Assembly: GCF_000262045.1 (NCBI RefSeq)
Contig: NZ_AJVF01000041.1
Span: 124,001-188,000 of the forward strand
Source of the DNA: Bacillus siamensis KCTC 13613
GTDB lineage: Bacteria > Bacillota > Bacilli > Bacillales > Bacillaceae
Direction: 5' to 3'
Length of the DNA: 64,000 nt
This document shows positions 38,322-45,906 of this stretch, one piece after another. A program made the position numbers and the translations under genes. Numbering within the stretch: position 1 is the stretch's first letter; each line of letters opens with the position of its first letter. A model generated the notes under the pieces. The model was not told the origin of the DNA. It did no database searches and saw nothing but the letters and a program-made list of their open reading frames with translations.

Positions 38322-39152
38322 GTGCCGGAATTACCAGAAGTTGAAACGGTCCGGCGCACTCTGACCGGTCTTGTGAAGGGGAAAACGATTGAATCGGCGG
38401 ACATCAGATGGCCGAATATCATCAAAAAACCCGCCGAGCCGGAGGAATTCGCGCGGCAGATTGCAGGAGAAACCATCCGATCCATCGGAAGAAGGGGAAA
38501 GTTTTTGCTTTTCCATCTGGATCATTATGTCATGGTGTCCCATCTCCGGATGGAGGGGAAATACGGTCTTTATCAGGCCGATGAGCCTGACGACAAACAT
38601 GTTCACGTCGTGTTTCGCATGACGGACGGAACAGAGCTCCGCTACCGGGATGTCCGGAAATTCGGCACGATGCATTTATTTGCGCCGGGAGAGGAACTGA
38701 ATGCATTACCGCTTTCACAGCTCGGACCCGAACCAGATGATGAAGCCTTTACCGCCGCCTATTTAAAAGAGCGGCTGGCAAAAACGAACCGCGCGGTGAA
38801 AACCGCCCTGCTCGATCAAAAAGCAGTCGTCGGCCTCGGCAACATTTATGTCGATGAAGCTTTATTCCGGGCGCGGATTCACCCTGAGACAAAAGCGAAC
38901 AGCCTGTCTGACGGACAGATAAAAACGCTTCATACAGAAATTAAAGACACCCTTCAGGAAGCGATTGACGCGGGCGGGAGCACCGTCCGGTCTTATATCA
39001 ATTCTCAAGGGGAAATCGGAATGTTTCAGCTCAAACATTACGTATACGGCAAAAAGGATGAGCCGTGCAAAACGTGCGGCACGATGATTTCTAAAATCGT
39101 AGTCGGCGGAAGGGGTACGCATTTCTGCGCCCGATGCCAAAAAAAATCATAA
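38322..39152 (+). CDS. mutM: Formamidopyrimidine-DNA glycosylase (Fpg)
   Basis: 276 aa base-excision glycosylase/AP lyase for oxidised purines. N-terminal catalytic Pro-Glu (PELPEV) directly after the initiator, Lys in MEGKYGL, the H2TH region GNIYVDEALF and the C-terminal zinc finger CKTCG...CARCQ. GTG 38322 is the start since it alone puts Pro2 at the mature N-terminus. It lies 28 bp after polA; probably the same operon, a DNA-repair pair. Confidence 0.97.
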   Translation: MPELPEVETVRRTLTGLVKGKTIESADIRWPNIIKKPAEPEEFARQIAGETIRSIGRRGKFLLFHLDHYVMVSHLRMEGKYGLYQADEPDDKHVHVVFRMTDGTELRYRDVRKFGTMHLFAPGEELNALPLSQLGPEPDDEAFTAAYLKERLAKTNRAVKTALLDQKAVVGLGNIYVDEALFRARIHPETKANSLSDGQIKTLHTEIKDTLQEAIDAGGSTVRSYINSQGEIGMFQLKHYVYGKKDEPCKTCGTMISKIVVGGRGTHFCARCQKKS

Positions 39153-39288
39153 ACTGAAGCTGTTCAAGCAGGCGGCAGCAGAATGACTTTTTTCTAACAC
39201 AGTTGATGACCTTTCTCCATATATATATTGTGATTCACCCAATAGGCATATGTCACAATTGCCGATCAAGAGAAAGGGAGAAACGGAT

Positions 39289-39921
39289 ATGGAGATTGTT
39301 TCTTTGCTGCTTTTGGCTTTTGCTGTCAGCTTGGACAGTTTTTCAGTCGGGTTTACGTATGGATTGAGAAAAATGAAAATCCCGTTCAAAGCGATTGCCG
39401 TGATCGCTTGCTGTTCAGCCTCTGTGATGTTTATATCCATGCTGATCGGCCATTTTCTGACAAAGATTTTCCCTGTATCCGTCACGGAGAAACTGGGCGG
39501 GCTGATCTTAATCGGAATCGGGGCATGGGTCATCTATCAATTTTTTAAACCGGCGAAAGAGCCGGATTACTTATTACACGAAAAAACGCTGCTAAACCTT
39601 GAAGTGAAATCGCTCGGCATCGTGATTCACATTTTGAAAAAGCCGACCAGCGCCGATATTGATCAATCCGGAACCATTAATGGAGTCGAAGCGCTTCTGC
39701 TCGGTATCGCCTTATCTATTGACGCCTTTGGCGCAGGCATGGGAGCGGCCATTCTCGGTTTTTCTCCGGTTATGATGAGCGTGACCGTCGGGGTGATGAG
39801 CTCGCTGTTTGTGTCATTCGGCATCAACGCCGGGCATTTTCTTTCAAGGTGGAATTGGATAGATAAAATGACATTTTTGCCGGGGATCCTGCTGATTATC
39901 ATCGGGATTTGGAAAATGTAA
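39289..39921 (+). CDS. ytaF: YtaF, MntP/YtaF-family membrane protein (sporulation-associated)
   Basis: 210 aa, six predicted transmembrane helices arranged as two related halves: LLLAFAVSLDSFSVGFTYG near the N-terminus and LLLGIALSIDAFGAGMGA near residue 145. Each carries an acidic residue in the membrane (SLDSF / SIDAF), the hallmark of the MntP/YtaF family of possible cation exporters. In B. subtilis it is listed as a sporulation protein. AAAGGGAG precedes ATG 39289. It sits 15 bp ahead of coaE. Confidence 0.87.
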   Translation: MEIVSLLLLAFAVSLDSFSVGFTYGLRKMKIPFKAIAVIACCSASVMFISMLIGHFLTKIFPVSVTEKLGGLILIGIGAWVIYQFFKPAKEPDYLLHEKTLLNLEVKSLGIVIHILKKPTSADIDQSGTINGVEALLLGIALSIDAFGAGMGAAILGFSPVMMSVTVGVMSSLFVSFGINAGHFLSRWNWIDKMTFLPGILLIIIGIWKM

Positions 39922-39936
39922 GAAGGAGTGGGCTTT

Positions 39937-40530
39937 TTGAGCTTGGTCATCGGTTTAACGGGAGGCATCGCCAGCGGCAAAAGCACGGTAGCGCGCATGC
40001 TGATCGACAAAAAAATAACAGTCATTGATGCGGATGTCATCGCTAAGCAGGCGGTGGAAAAAGGAATGCCGGCTTACGGACAGATCGTTGAAGCGTTCGG
40101 AAAAGACATCCTGCAGGAAAACGGCGGCATTGACAGAAAAAAACTCGGTTCTATCGTTTTTACGGACGAACAGAAGCGTCTTATCCTGAATCAGATCGTT
40201 CATCCGGCAGTGCGTGCGGAAATGATGAAACAGCGGGATGAAGCCGTTGCGAGAAAAGAGCGGTTCGTCGTTTTGGATATCCCGCTTTTGTATGAAAGCG
40301 GGCTTGACTATCTGGTCGGCAAAGTGCTCGTCGTCACCGTACCGGCAGACATTCAGCTCAAACGGCTGATGAAGCGGAATTCACTTACAGAAGAAGAAGC
40401 GATGAGCCGGATAACGTCGCAAATGCCTTTAGCAGACAAAACAAAAAAAGCTGACGCCGTCATTGATAACAGCGGCAGTCTTGACTATACGAAGCATCAG
40501 CTGGAGGAAATATTGAGCAGCTGGACATAA
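39937..40530 (+). CDS. coaE: Dephospho-CoA kinase
   Basis: 197 aa. Last step of coenzyme A synthesis, phosphorylating the ribose 3'-OH of dephospho-CoA. P-loop [12 protein letters not shown] at the N-terminus, DADVIAK, and the LID-type [17 protein letters not shown] segment. TTG 39937 lies 8 nt after AAGGAG; the GTG three codons upstream overlaps the ribosome-binding site. Confidence 0.96.
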   Translation: MSLVIGLTGGIASGKSTVARMLIDKKITVIDADVIAKQAVEKGMPAYGQIVEAFGKDILQENGGIDRKKLGSIVFTDEQKRLILNQIVHPAVRAEMMKQRDEAVARKERFVVLDIPLLYESGLDYLVGKVLVVTVPADIQLKRLMKRNSLTEEEAMSRITSQMPLADKTKKADAVIDNSGSLDYTKHQLEEILSSWT

Positions 40531-40532
40531 AT

Positions 40533-40565
40533 AAACACCGTTCGGAAAACCGAACGGTGTTTTTC
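40533..40565. terminator. Bidirectional terminator coaE/ytbE
   Basis: Perfect 13-bp stem AAACACCGTTCGG / CCGAACGGTGTTT with AAAA loop; T run on both strands. Confidence 0.92.
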
Positions 40566-40568
40566 TGG

Positions 40569-41411
40569 TTAAAAATCAAAATTGTCAGGGTCCGGGCCGA
40601 CACGGAGATTTTCGTTCAGATCATCAATCCGCTTCATATCGTCAGCTGACAGTTCGAAATCAAAGACATTTGCATTTTCTTCAATACGGTGTTTTTTAGT
40701 TGATTTCGGAATGGTGATGACGCCGTTTTGCAAATCCCAGCGCAAAATCACTTGAGCGGCTGATTTGCCGTATTTCTCAGCGATTTCCTGTAAGACGGGA
40801 TGATCAAGCAGCTGGCCTTGCATCAATGGCGACCATGCTTCAAGCTGAATATCTTGTTCGGCGCAGAAAGCGTGCAGTTCTTTCTGTGTCAGACGGGGGT
40901 GGTACTCCACCTGGTTAATCATCGGCTTGATTTCCGTTTCTTTCATGAGATGTTTCAGATGGTGAATTTGGAAATTGCTGACCCCGATCGCCTTAATGCG
41001 TCCATCCCGGTAGAGGGTTTCGAGCGCCCGCCACGCATCGATGTACTTTCCTTCGACAGGCCAATGGATCAAATATAAATCTAAATAGTCTAAACCGAGT
41101 TTTTCTAAACTTGTGTCAAACGCTTTTAACGTTTCTTCATACCCTAAATCGGCATTCCACACTTTTGACGTGACAAAAATGTCTTCACGCTTTAATCCCG
41201 CTTCTTGCAATCCTTGGCGGATGCCTTCGCCGACACCTTCTTCATTTCCGTAAATCGCGGCGGTATCAACACTGCGATAGCCGTGCACCAGTGCCGTTTT
41301 CACCGCATTGACGAGCTCCGCGCCTTCCTCTACTTTAAATACTCCGATACCGAACCAAGGCATCTTTACGCCGTTATGCAATGTCGCTTTTGCTTGTAAA
41401 TGTGTTGTCAT
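40569..41411 (-). CDS. ytbE: YtbE, aldo/keto reductase
   Basis: 280 aa AKR5-type NADPH-dependent reductase of aldehydes and ketones. The catalytic tetrad is seen: Asp and Tyr in VDTAAIYGNE, Lys in FVTSKVWN, His in YLIHWPV. NADPH-binding IPKSTKKHRIEEN (about residues 235-247) is typical. Physiological substrate unknown. AGGAGG precedes the ATG. It lies 58 bp downstream of ytbD on the same strand, likely one transcript controlled by ytcD. Confidence 0.93.
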   Translation of the reverse strand: MTTHLQAKATLHNGVKMPWFGIGVFKVEEGAELVNAVKTALVHGYRSVDTAAIYGNEEGVGEGIRQGLQEAGLKREDIFVTSKVWNADLGYEETLKAFDTSLEKLGLDYLDLYLIHWPVEGKYIDAWRALETLYRDGRIKAIGVSNFQIHHLKHLMKETEIKPMINQVEYHPRLTQKELHAFCAEQDIQLEAWSPLMQGQLLDHPVLQEIAEKYGKSAAQVILRWDLQNGVITIPKSTKKHRIEENANVFDFELSADDMKRIDDLNENLRVGPDPDNFDF

Positions 41412-41469
41412 GTATATGTTCCTCCTATTGTTTGTTTGTTAAAAAAATCAAAATGCGCTGAAGAAAAAC

Positions 41470-42669
41470 TCACCTCCTTTCAAGGACAGTGCGATCCCGC
41501 TTTTCAAGCTTTCTGCTCCATCCGGTTAACACGACCGCGCTGAGCACCATTAACGCCCCGATCCAAGCGGTATGAATAATCCCGATTGAATCTGTTATAA
41601 TCCCGCCGGCAAAAGAACCGATTGCGATTCCGGCATTAAATGCCGCGATGTTTAAGGCTGATGCTGTATCAACGGCGCTTGGCGCAAAACGTTCACTCAG
41701 CATCACGACATATACCTGAAGCCCCGGCACATTCATAAACGCCAACAGCCCCATAAAAATAATGGTGATCAGTCCGGCTGTTTTAAACGGCGCGGTAAAA
41801 GTCAAGACAAACAGCACAGCCGCCTGGACAATGAACATGTAAAACAATGCTCTCAGCGGATTCCGATTTGATAACCGGCCGCCGATCATGTTTCCGATCG
41901 CAATCGCAATTCCGTAAACAAGCAGGATGGCCGCGACGGTTTCTTTCTGAAAACCGGTTACTTCCTGAAGAAGCGGAGATAAATACGTAAACACGACAAA
42001 CGTTCCGCCGTAGCCTAACGCTGTAATAATAAATAAAAGCAGCAGCCGGCCGTTTTTGACGAGTTTTATCTGTTCGGAAAATGCGGTTTTCGTTCCTTTG
42101 CGCAAATTTGACGGAACGAGAAGCGCATTTGTGAGAAATGCAATGATTCCTACCGCGACGATGACGGCAAATGCGATTCTCCATCCGAATTGCTGGCCGA
42201 GATAAGTCCCGAACGGAACACCGGTCACTGTAGCTACCGTCAGCCCTGTGAACATGATGGAAATCGCGCTTGCTCTTTTATGCTCAGGCACGATATTGGC
42301 GGCGATTGTTGCCCCGATTGACATGAAAATGCCGTGGGAAAAAGCAGAAATGACCCGCGCTGCCAGTAAGACGCCGATTGAGGAAGCGCTCGCTGCAAGT
42401 GTATTTCCGGCGATAAAAATCAGCATTACCCAGAGCAGCAGCGTTTTCCGCGACATGCCTGATGTAAGAGAAGTTAAAACTGGGGCGCCGAATGTTACGC
42501 CCAGAGCATACATGGAAACGGTAAGTCCCGCCGTTGTCACAGGTATATGCAGATCATGAGATATAAGCGGCAGCAATCCGACGCTGATAAATTCGGTTGT
42601 GCCGATCGCAAAAGCACTGACGGCTAATGCCAGCAGTGCTGGTAAATAGCTTTGGCGATGTGAAGACAT
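41470..42669 (-). CDS. ytbD: YtbD, MFS transporter (drug/sugar exporter-like)
   Basis: 399 aa with 12 predicted transmembrane helices. Resembles the AraJ/PbuE branch of DHA1 exporters: ALAVSAFAIGTTEFISVGLLPLI in helix 1, an ISAFSHGIFMSIGATIAA segment in helix 4 and a YLGQQFGWRIAF loop. Substrate unknown, possibly toxic compounds given its HxlR-type neighbour. The start at 42669 has AAGGAGG; a longer in-frame extension lacks one. Confidence 0.9.
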   Translation of the reverse strand: MSSHRQSYLPALLALAVSAFAIGTTEFISVGLLPLISHDLHIPVTTAGLTVSMYALGVTFGAPVLTSLTSGMSRKTLLLWVMLIFIAGNTLAASASSIGVLLAARVISAFSHGIFMSIGATIAANIVPEHKRASAISIMFTGLTVATVTGVPFGTYLGQQFGWRIAFAVIVAVGIIAFLTNALLVPSNLRKGTKTAFSEQIKLVKNGRLLLLFIITALGYGGTFVVFTYLSPLLQEVTGFQKETVAAILLVYGIAIAIGNMIGGRLSNRNPLRALFYMFIVQAAVLFVLTFTAPFKTAGLITIIFMGLLAFMNVPGLQVYVVMLSERFAPSAVDTASALNIAAFNAGIAIGSFAGGIITDSIGIIHTAWIGALMVLSAVVLTGWSRKLEKRDRTVLERR

Positions 42670-42796
42670 CTGTTTTCCTCCTTGAACGAAAATGTATGGT
42701 TGAAATGATGCCGGGTAAACGATATAAGTATAAGAGTACATTCCTTTTCAGCCGGCAAATGTCATTATGATCGATAGATGAGTCATTGAAAAGAAC

Positions 42797-42829
42797 GTAC
42801 TTTTAAGTGCCATAGGCACTTTTTAGTTC
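42797..42829. promoter_or_regulatory. Tandem HxlR/YodB-type operator between ytbD and ytcD
   Basis: Two half-matching 14-mers, GTACTTTTAAGTGC (42797-42810) and GCACTTTTTAGTTC (42816-42829), fit GNACT-N4-AGTNC-type operators. A perfect 7-3-7 repeat AAGTGCC-ATA-GGCACTT (42805-42821) joins them. It lies 24 bp upstream of ytcD and 128 bp upstream of ytbD. Confidence 0.55.
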
Positions 42830-42852
42830 CTATAGATGAGGAGGAATTACCG

Positions 42853-43239
42853 TTGCTGAAGAAAAAATACAATATATCTGTAGAGGCGACGCTAGAAGTG
42901 ATCGGCGGAAAATGGAAGTGTGTGATCCTCTGCCACCTGATGCGCGGAAAAAAGCGGACAAGCGAATTGAAGCGGCTTATGCCGGACATTACCCAAAAGA
43001 TGCTGACACAGCAATTGCGGGAATTGGAAGCTGACGGCGTCATCAACCGGATCGTGTACAATCAGGTGCCGCCGAAAGTGGAATACGTATTGAGTGAATA
43101 CGGCCACAGCCTGGAAAGAATTTTAAACGCGCTGTGCGACTGGGGCGCGATGCATATTTCTAAACGGTACGGCGAGGTGTCATCCGTATTAGAGGACAGC
43201 ATTTTAAATGACAGGTTTAAAGATCCGGAACAAATATAA
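42853..43239 (+). CDS. ytcD: YtcD, HxlR-family transcriptional regulator
   Basis: 128 aa winged-helix protein of the HxlR/DUF24 class. The HxlR core is clear: VIGGKWKCVILCHLMRGKKRTSELKR, then the recognition helix ITQKMLTQQLRELEADGVI and the wing YNQVPPKVEYVLSEYG. Two Cys lie in the first helix (KWKCVILC), unlike the N-terminal Cys of redox sensors YodB/CatR, so thiol sensing is possible but not shown. TTG 42853 follows GAGGAGG. Divergent from ytbD-ytbE, its probable targets. Confidence 0.9.
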   Translation: MLKKKYNISVEATLEVIGGKWKCVILCHLMRGKKRTSELKRLMPDITQKMLTQQLRELEADGVINRIVYNQVPPKVEYVLSEYGHSLERILNALCDWGAMHISKRYGEVSSVLEDSILNDRFKDPEQI

Positions 43240-43382
43240 TAAAAAAGCAGGCAGCCAGAGATGCTGATCCTGCTTTTTTTATGGAAAAAAGATCATTTTA
43301 TATGCAAAAAAACCGATTGAACAACATATTGATCGGTATAAGGGCGGATTTTTATTAAGTTGTACTGGCGGATTTCTTTTAA

Positions 43383-43393
43383 TGTGTTATACT
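43383..43393 (+). promoter_or_regulatory. CcpN operator at the gapB promoter
   Basis: TGTGTTATACT matches TRTGHYATAYW at every position, lying between a weak -35 region and a -10 TATAAT at 43397-43402. CcpN represses gapB under glycolytic conditions. Confidence 0.7.
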
Positions 43394-43446
43394 ATATATA
43401 ATTAAAATTAAATTAGAGTGGCATATTAAAAAGGGGTGACCTGGGC

Positions 43447-44469
43447 ATGAAGGTAAAAGTAGCAATCAACGGGTTTGGAAGAATCGGAAGAATGGTGTTC
43501 AGAAAAGCGATGGAAGATGATCAAATTCAAATAACAGCCATTAATGCAAGCTATCCCCCGGAAACGCTTGCTCATTTGATAAAGTATGACACAATTCACG
43601 GCAAATACGGTCAAGAAGTCGAAGCCGCCGAAGACAGTCTGATCGTCAACGGGAAACATATTATGCTGTTCAATCGGCGGGATCCGAGAGAGCTTCCGTG
43701 GAAAGAGTGCGGAATAGACATCGTTATAGAGGCAACGGGAAAATTTAATTCAAAAGAAAAAGCGATGAGCCATATTGAAGCAGGGGCGAAAAAGGTTATT
43801 TTAACGGCTCCGGGTAAAAATGAAGACGTTACCATTGTCATGGGAGTGAATGAAGAAAAGTTCAATCCGGATGAACATGTAATTATTTCAAATGCATCCT
43901 GCACGACAAACTGTCTTGCACCGGTCGTCAAAGTGCTTGATCAGGAATTCGGGATTGAGAGCGGCCTGATGACGACCGTTCACGCTTACACGAATGACCA
44001 AAAAAATATCGACAATCCGCATAAAGATCTGCGGAGGGCGAGAGCGTGCGGAGAATCCATCATTCCGACTTCTACAGGCGCGGCTAAAGCGCTGTCGCTC
44101 GTGCTGCCTCATCTGAAAGGAAAACTTCACGGCCTGGCTCTGCGGGTTCCCGTTCCTAACGTGTCCTTAGTGGACCTTGTCTGTGACCTGAAAACAGATG
44201 TGTCGGCCGAGCAAGTGAACGCCGCATTCCAACGAGCCGCAAAGACGTCAATGTACGGCATTCTTGATTATTCGGATGAACCGCTCGTTTCTTCGGATTA
44301 TAATACGAATTCACACTCGGCGATCATTGACGGGCTGACGACAATTGTGATGGAAGACCGGAAAGTAAAGGTGCTCGCCTGGTATGACAATGAATGGGGA
44401 TATTCCTGCCGGGTCGTTGATCTTATCCGCCACGTCGCCGCGCGAATGAAACACCCGTCAGCTGTGTAG
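43447..44469 (+). CDS. gapB: Gluconeogenic glyceraldehyde-3-phosphate dehydrogenase
   Basis: 340 aa NADP-preferring GAPDH used for gluconeogenesis. NAD(P)-binding INGFGRIGRMVFRKA; catalytic Cys in ISNASCTTNCLAP. Position 33 region reads ITAINASYP where glycolytic GapA has an Asp (VNDLT-type), consistent with NADP use. AAGGGGTG precedes the ATG. In B. subtilis it is co-transcribed with speD; here speD also has its own promoter. Confidence 0.97.
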   Translation: MKVKVAINGFGRIGRMVFRKAMEDDQIQITAINASYPPETLAHLIKYDTIHGKYGQEVEAAEDSLIVNGKHIMLFNRRDPRELPWKECGIDIVIEATGKFNSKEKAMSHIEAGAKKVILTAPGKNEDVTIVMGVNEEKFNPDEHVIISNASCTTNCLAPVVKVLDQEFGIESGLMTTVHAYTNDQKNIDNPHKDLRRARACGESIIPTSTGAAKALSLVLPHLKGKLHGLALRVPVPNVSLVDLVCDLKTDVSAEQVNAAFQRAAKTSMYGILDYSDEPLVSSDYNTNSHSAIIDGLTTIVMEDRKVKVLAWYDNEWGYSCRVVDLIRHVAARMKHPSAV

Positions 44470-44532
44470 AATAAAGATCATGGACATTTGTTAGAAAAAA
44501 CCCTTAACGGCATATTTGCAAAAAAACACTCC

Positions 44533-44561
44533 TTGCAAAATAAACTTAAACACAGTATACT
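44533..44561 (+). promoter_or_regulatory. Sigma-A promoter of speD
   Basis: TTGCAA (44533-44538), 17-bp spacer, TATACT (44556-44561). Predicted start near 44568, leaving a ~140-nt leader. Confidence 0.75.
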
Positions 44562-44567
44562 ATCTTT

Positions 44568-44707
44568 CGTGAACTTCTTGCTCGTGACTGCTTCGGAATT
44601 ACTTAAAGGGTTAGGACCTCTCCGGACTAACTTTCCCCCGTGGTAAATGGCCGGGTCAGTTCTCGGAAATTCACTTTTTTAATTCTTGTTAAGGGGGGTC
44701 CATGATT
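44568..44707 (+). ncRNA. Candidate structured 5' leader of speD
   Basis: Pairings found by eye: P1 GTGAA (44569-44573) / TTCAC (44670-44674), directly followed by T6; P2 GACTG / CAGTT; P3 AGGGTTAG / CTAACTTT; P4 CCCG / CGGG. The P3 loop GGACCTCT (44614-44621) is complementary to the speD Shine-Dalgarno GGGGGGTCC (44693-44701), 8 pairs with two G-T. I do not recognise it as a named riboswitch class. Structure is a manual proposal. Confidence 0.45.
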
Positions 44708-45088
44708 ATGGAAACAATGGGGCGTCACGTCATCTCCGAGCTGTGGGGATGCGATTTTGATAAGCTCAATGACATGGATTTTATTGAAAAAACGTTTGTA
44801 AATGCTGCTTTGAAATCAGGAGCTGAAGTGCGCGAGGTCGCATTTCACAAATTTGCACCGCAAGGCGTAAGCGGAGTCGTTATTATTTCTGAGTCACATT
44901 TAACGATTCACAGTTTTCCTGAACACGGATATGCAAGCATTGATGTTTATACTTGTGGAGACCTGGATCCTAATGTGGCTGCTGATTACATTGCGGACGC
45001 ATTACATGCAGATACAAGAGAAAACATTGAAATACCGAGAGGAATGGGGCCTGTACAGATTAAACAGGCACAAGCGAAAGTACTGTAA
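44708..45088 (+). CDS. speD: S-adenosylmethionine decarboxylase proenzyme
   Basis: 126 aa class 1B (prokaryotic) AdoMetDC that supplies the aminopropyl donor for spermidine. It self-cleaves between Glu62 and Ser63 ([18 protein letters not shown]), Ser63 becoming the pyruvoyl group; His68 and Cys in YTCGD are the other conserved active-site residues. ATG 44708 is favoured over ATG 44702 for spacing to the GGGGGG ribosome-binding site. Its unusual leader is listed separately. Confidence 0.97.
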   Translation: METMGRHVISELWGCDFDKLNDMDFIEKTFVNAALKSGAEVREVAFHKFAPQGVSGVVIISESHLTIHSFPEHGYASIDVYTCGDLDPNVAADYIADALHADTRENIEIPRGMGPVQIKQAQAKVL

Positions 45089-45106
45089 TTTTCAAAACGC
45101 AAACAC

Positions 45107-45162
45107 AAGGGAGCTAAGCTGAAAAAGCCATTACGCGCTTTGAAGCTGATGCTCCTTTTCTT
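45107..45162 (+). terminator. Terminator after speD
   Basis: GGAGC / GCTCC stem with a long imperfectly paired interior, followed by TTTTCTT. Confidence 0.55.
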
Positions 45163-45337
45163 ATGTAAAAAAACAGCATTGCTTTTTCTTTAAGCAATTT
45201 TTTTGTAAAATAGAAGAAGATAAGGCCGGTCTATCGGCTCTCCCAACACAATAGGCTCATCCTAGATACGTTGGCGGGCATTTACCGGAAGCTTGCGAAC
45301 CGCATTACAGCAATGAAACAGATGGGAGCTGATCCAA

Positions 45338-45796
45338 TTGAAATGTCCTTCATGCCAGCATAACGGTTCCCGCGTACTTGATTCACGGCCTGCGGACGAA
45401 GGGAAATCAATCCGCAGAAGGCGGGAGTGCGAAGCCTGCCATTACCGCTTCACTACATTTGAGAAGTTTGAAGAGATGCCTCTGATCGTCGTGAAAAAAG
45501 AAGGCGTCCGGGAAGAATTCAGCCGTGAAAAAATGCTGCGCGGATTAATTAAAGCCTGTGAAAAAAGGCCCGTTCCTTTAAAAACACTTGAAGACATGTG
45601 CTTTGACATTGAAAAAGAGCTGCGAAATCAAGGCGTATCTGAAGTCAAAAGCGAACTTGTCGGAGAAATGGTGATGGACCGGCTGGCGAAAATAGATGAG
45701 GTGTCTTATGTCCGCTTTGCCTCGGTCTACCGGCAGTTTAAAGATATAAACGTGTTTATTGATGAATTGAAAGATTTAATAAAGAAAGAGCGCTAA
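45338..45796 (+). CDS. nrdR: Ribonucleotide reductase repressor NrdR
   Basis: 152 aa. Represses nrd genes in response to ATP/dATP. An N-terminal zinc ribbon (CPSCQ...CEACHYRF, residues 3-36) binds DNA; the ATP-cone (about 46-136) binds nucleotides ([17 protein letters not shown]). TTG 45338 with GGGAG upstream. It precedes dnaB-dnaI, linking dNTP supply to replication start in the chromosome map. A TAAAAT at 45206-45211 may be its -10. Confidence 0.95.
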   Translation: MKCPSCQHNGSRVLDSRPADEGKSIRRRRECEACHYRFTTFEKFEEMPLIVVKKEGVREEFSREKMLRGLIKACEKRPVPLKTLEDMCFDIEKELRNQGVSEVKSELVGEMVMDRLAKIDEVSYVRFASVYRQFKDINVFIDELKDLIKKER

Positions 45797-45827
45797 AGAG
45801 CTAAGAGATGATGTCTGGCTCTTTTCT
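45795..45827 (+). terminator. Terminator after nrdR
   Basis: AAAGAGC / GCTCTTT 7-bp stem with a 16-nt loop, then TTCTC. Confidence 0.6.
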
Positions 45828-45906
45828 CATGAGCAAAATTGGCATTTGATAGATGACGGAAACGGTGTAAAATGAGAGTAGAAACATATCGGAAGGTTTG
45901 AGAATC

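Noticed and set aside
40569-43239. ytbE-ytbD-ytcD as a horizontally acquired island
   Set aside because: Base composition and codon use look like the neighbours, the order fits what I remember from B. subtilis, and there are no repeats, integrase or tRNA at the edges.
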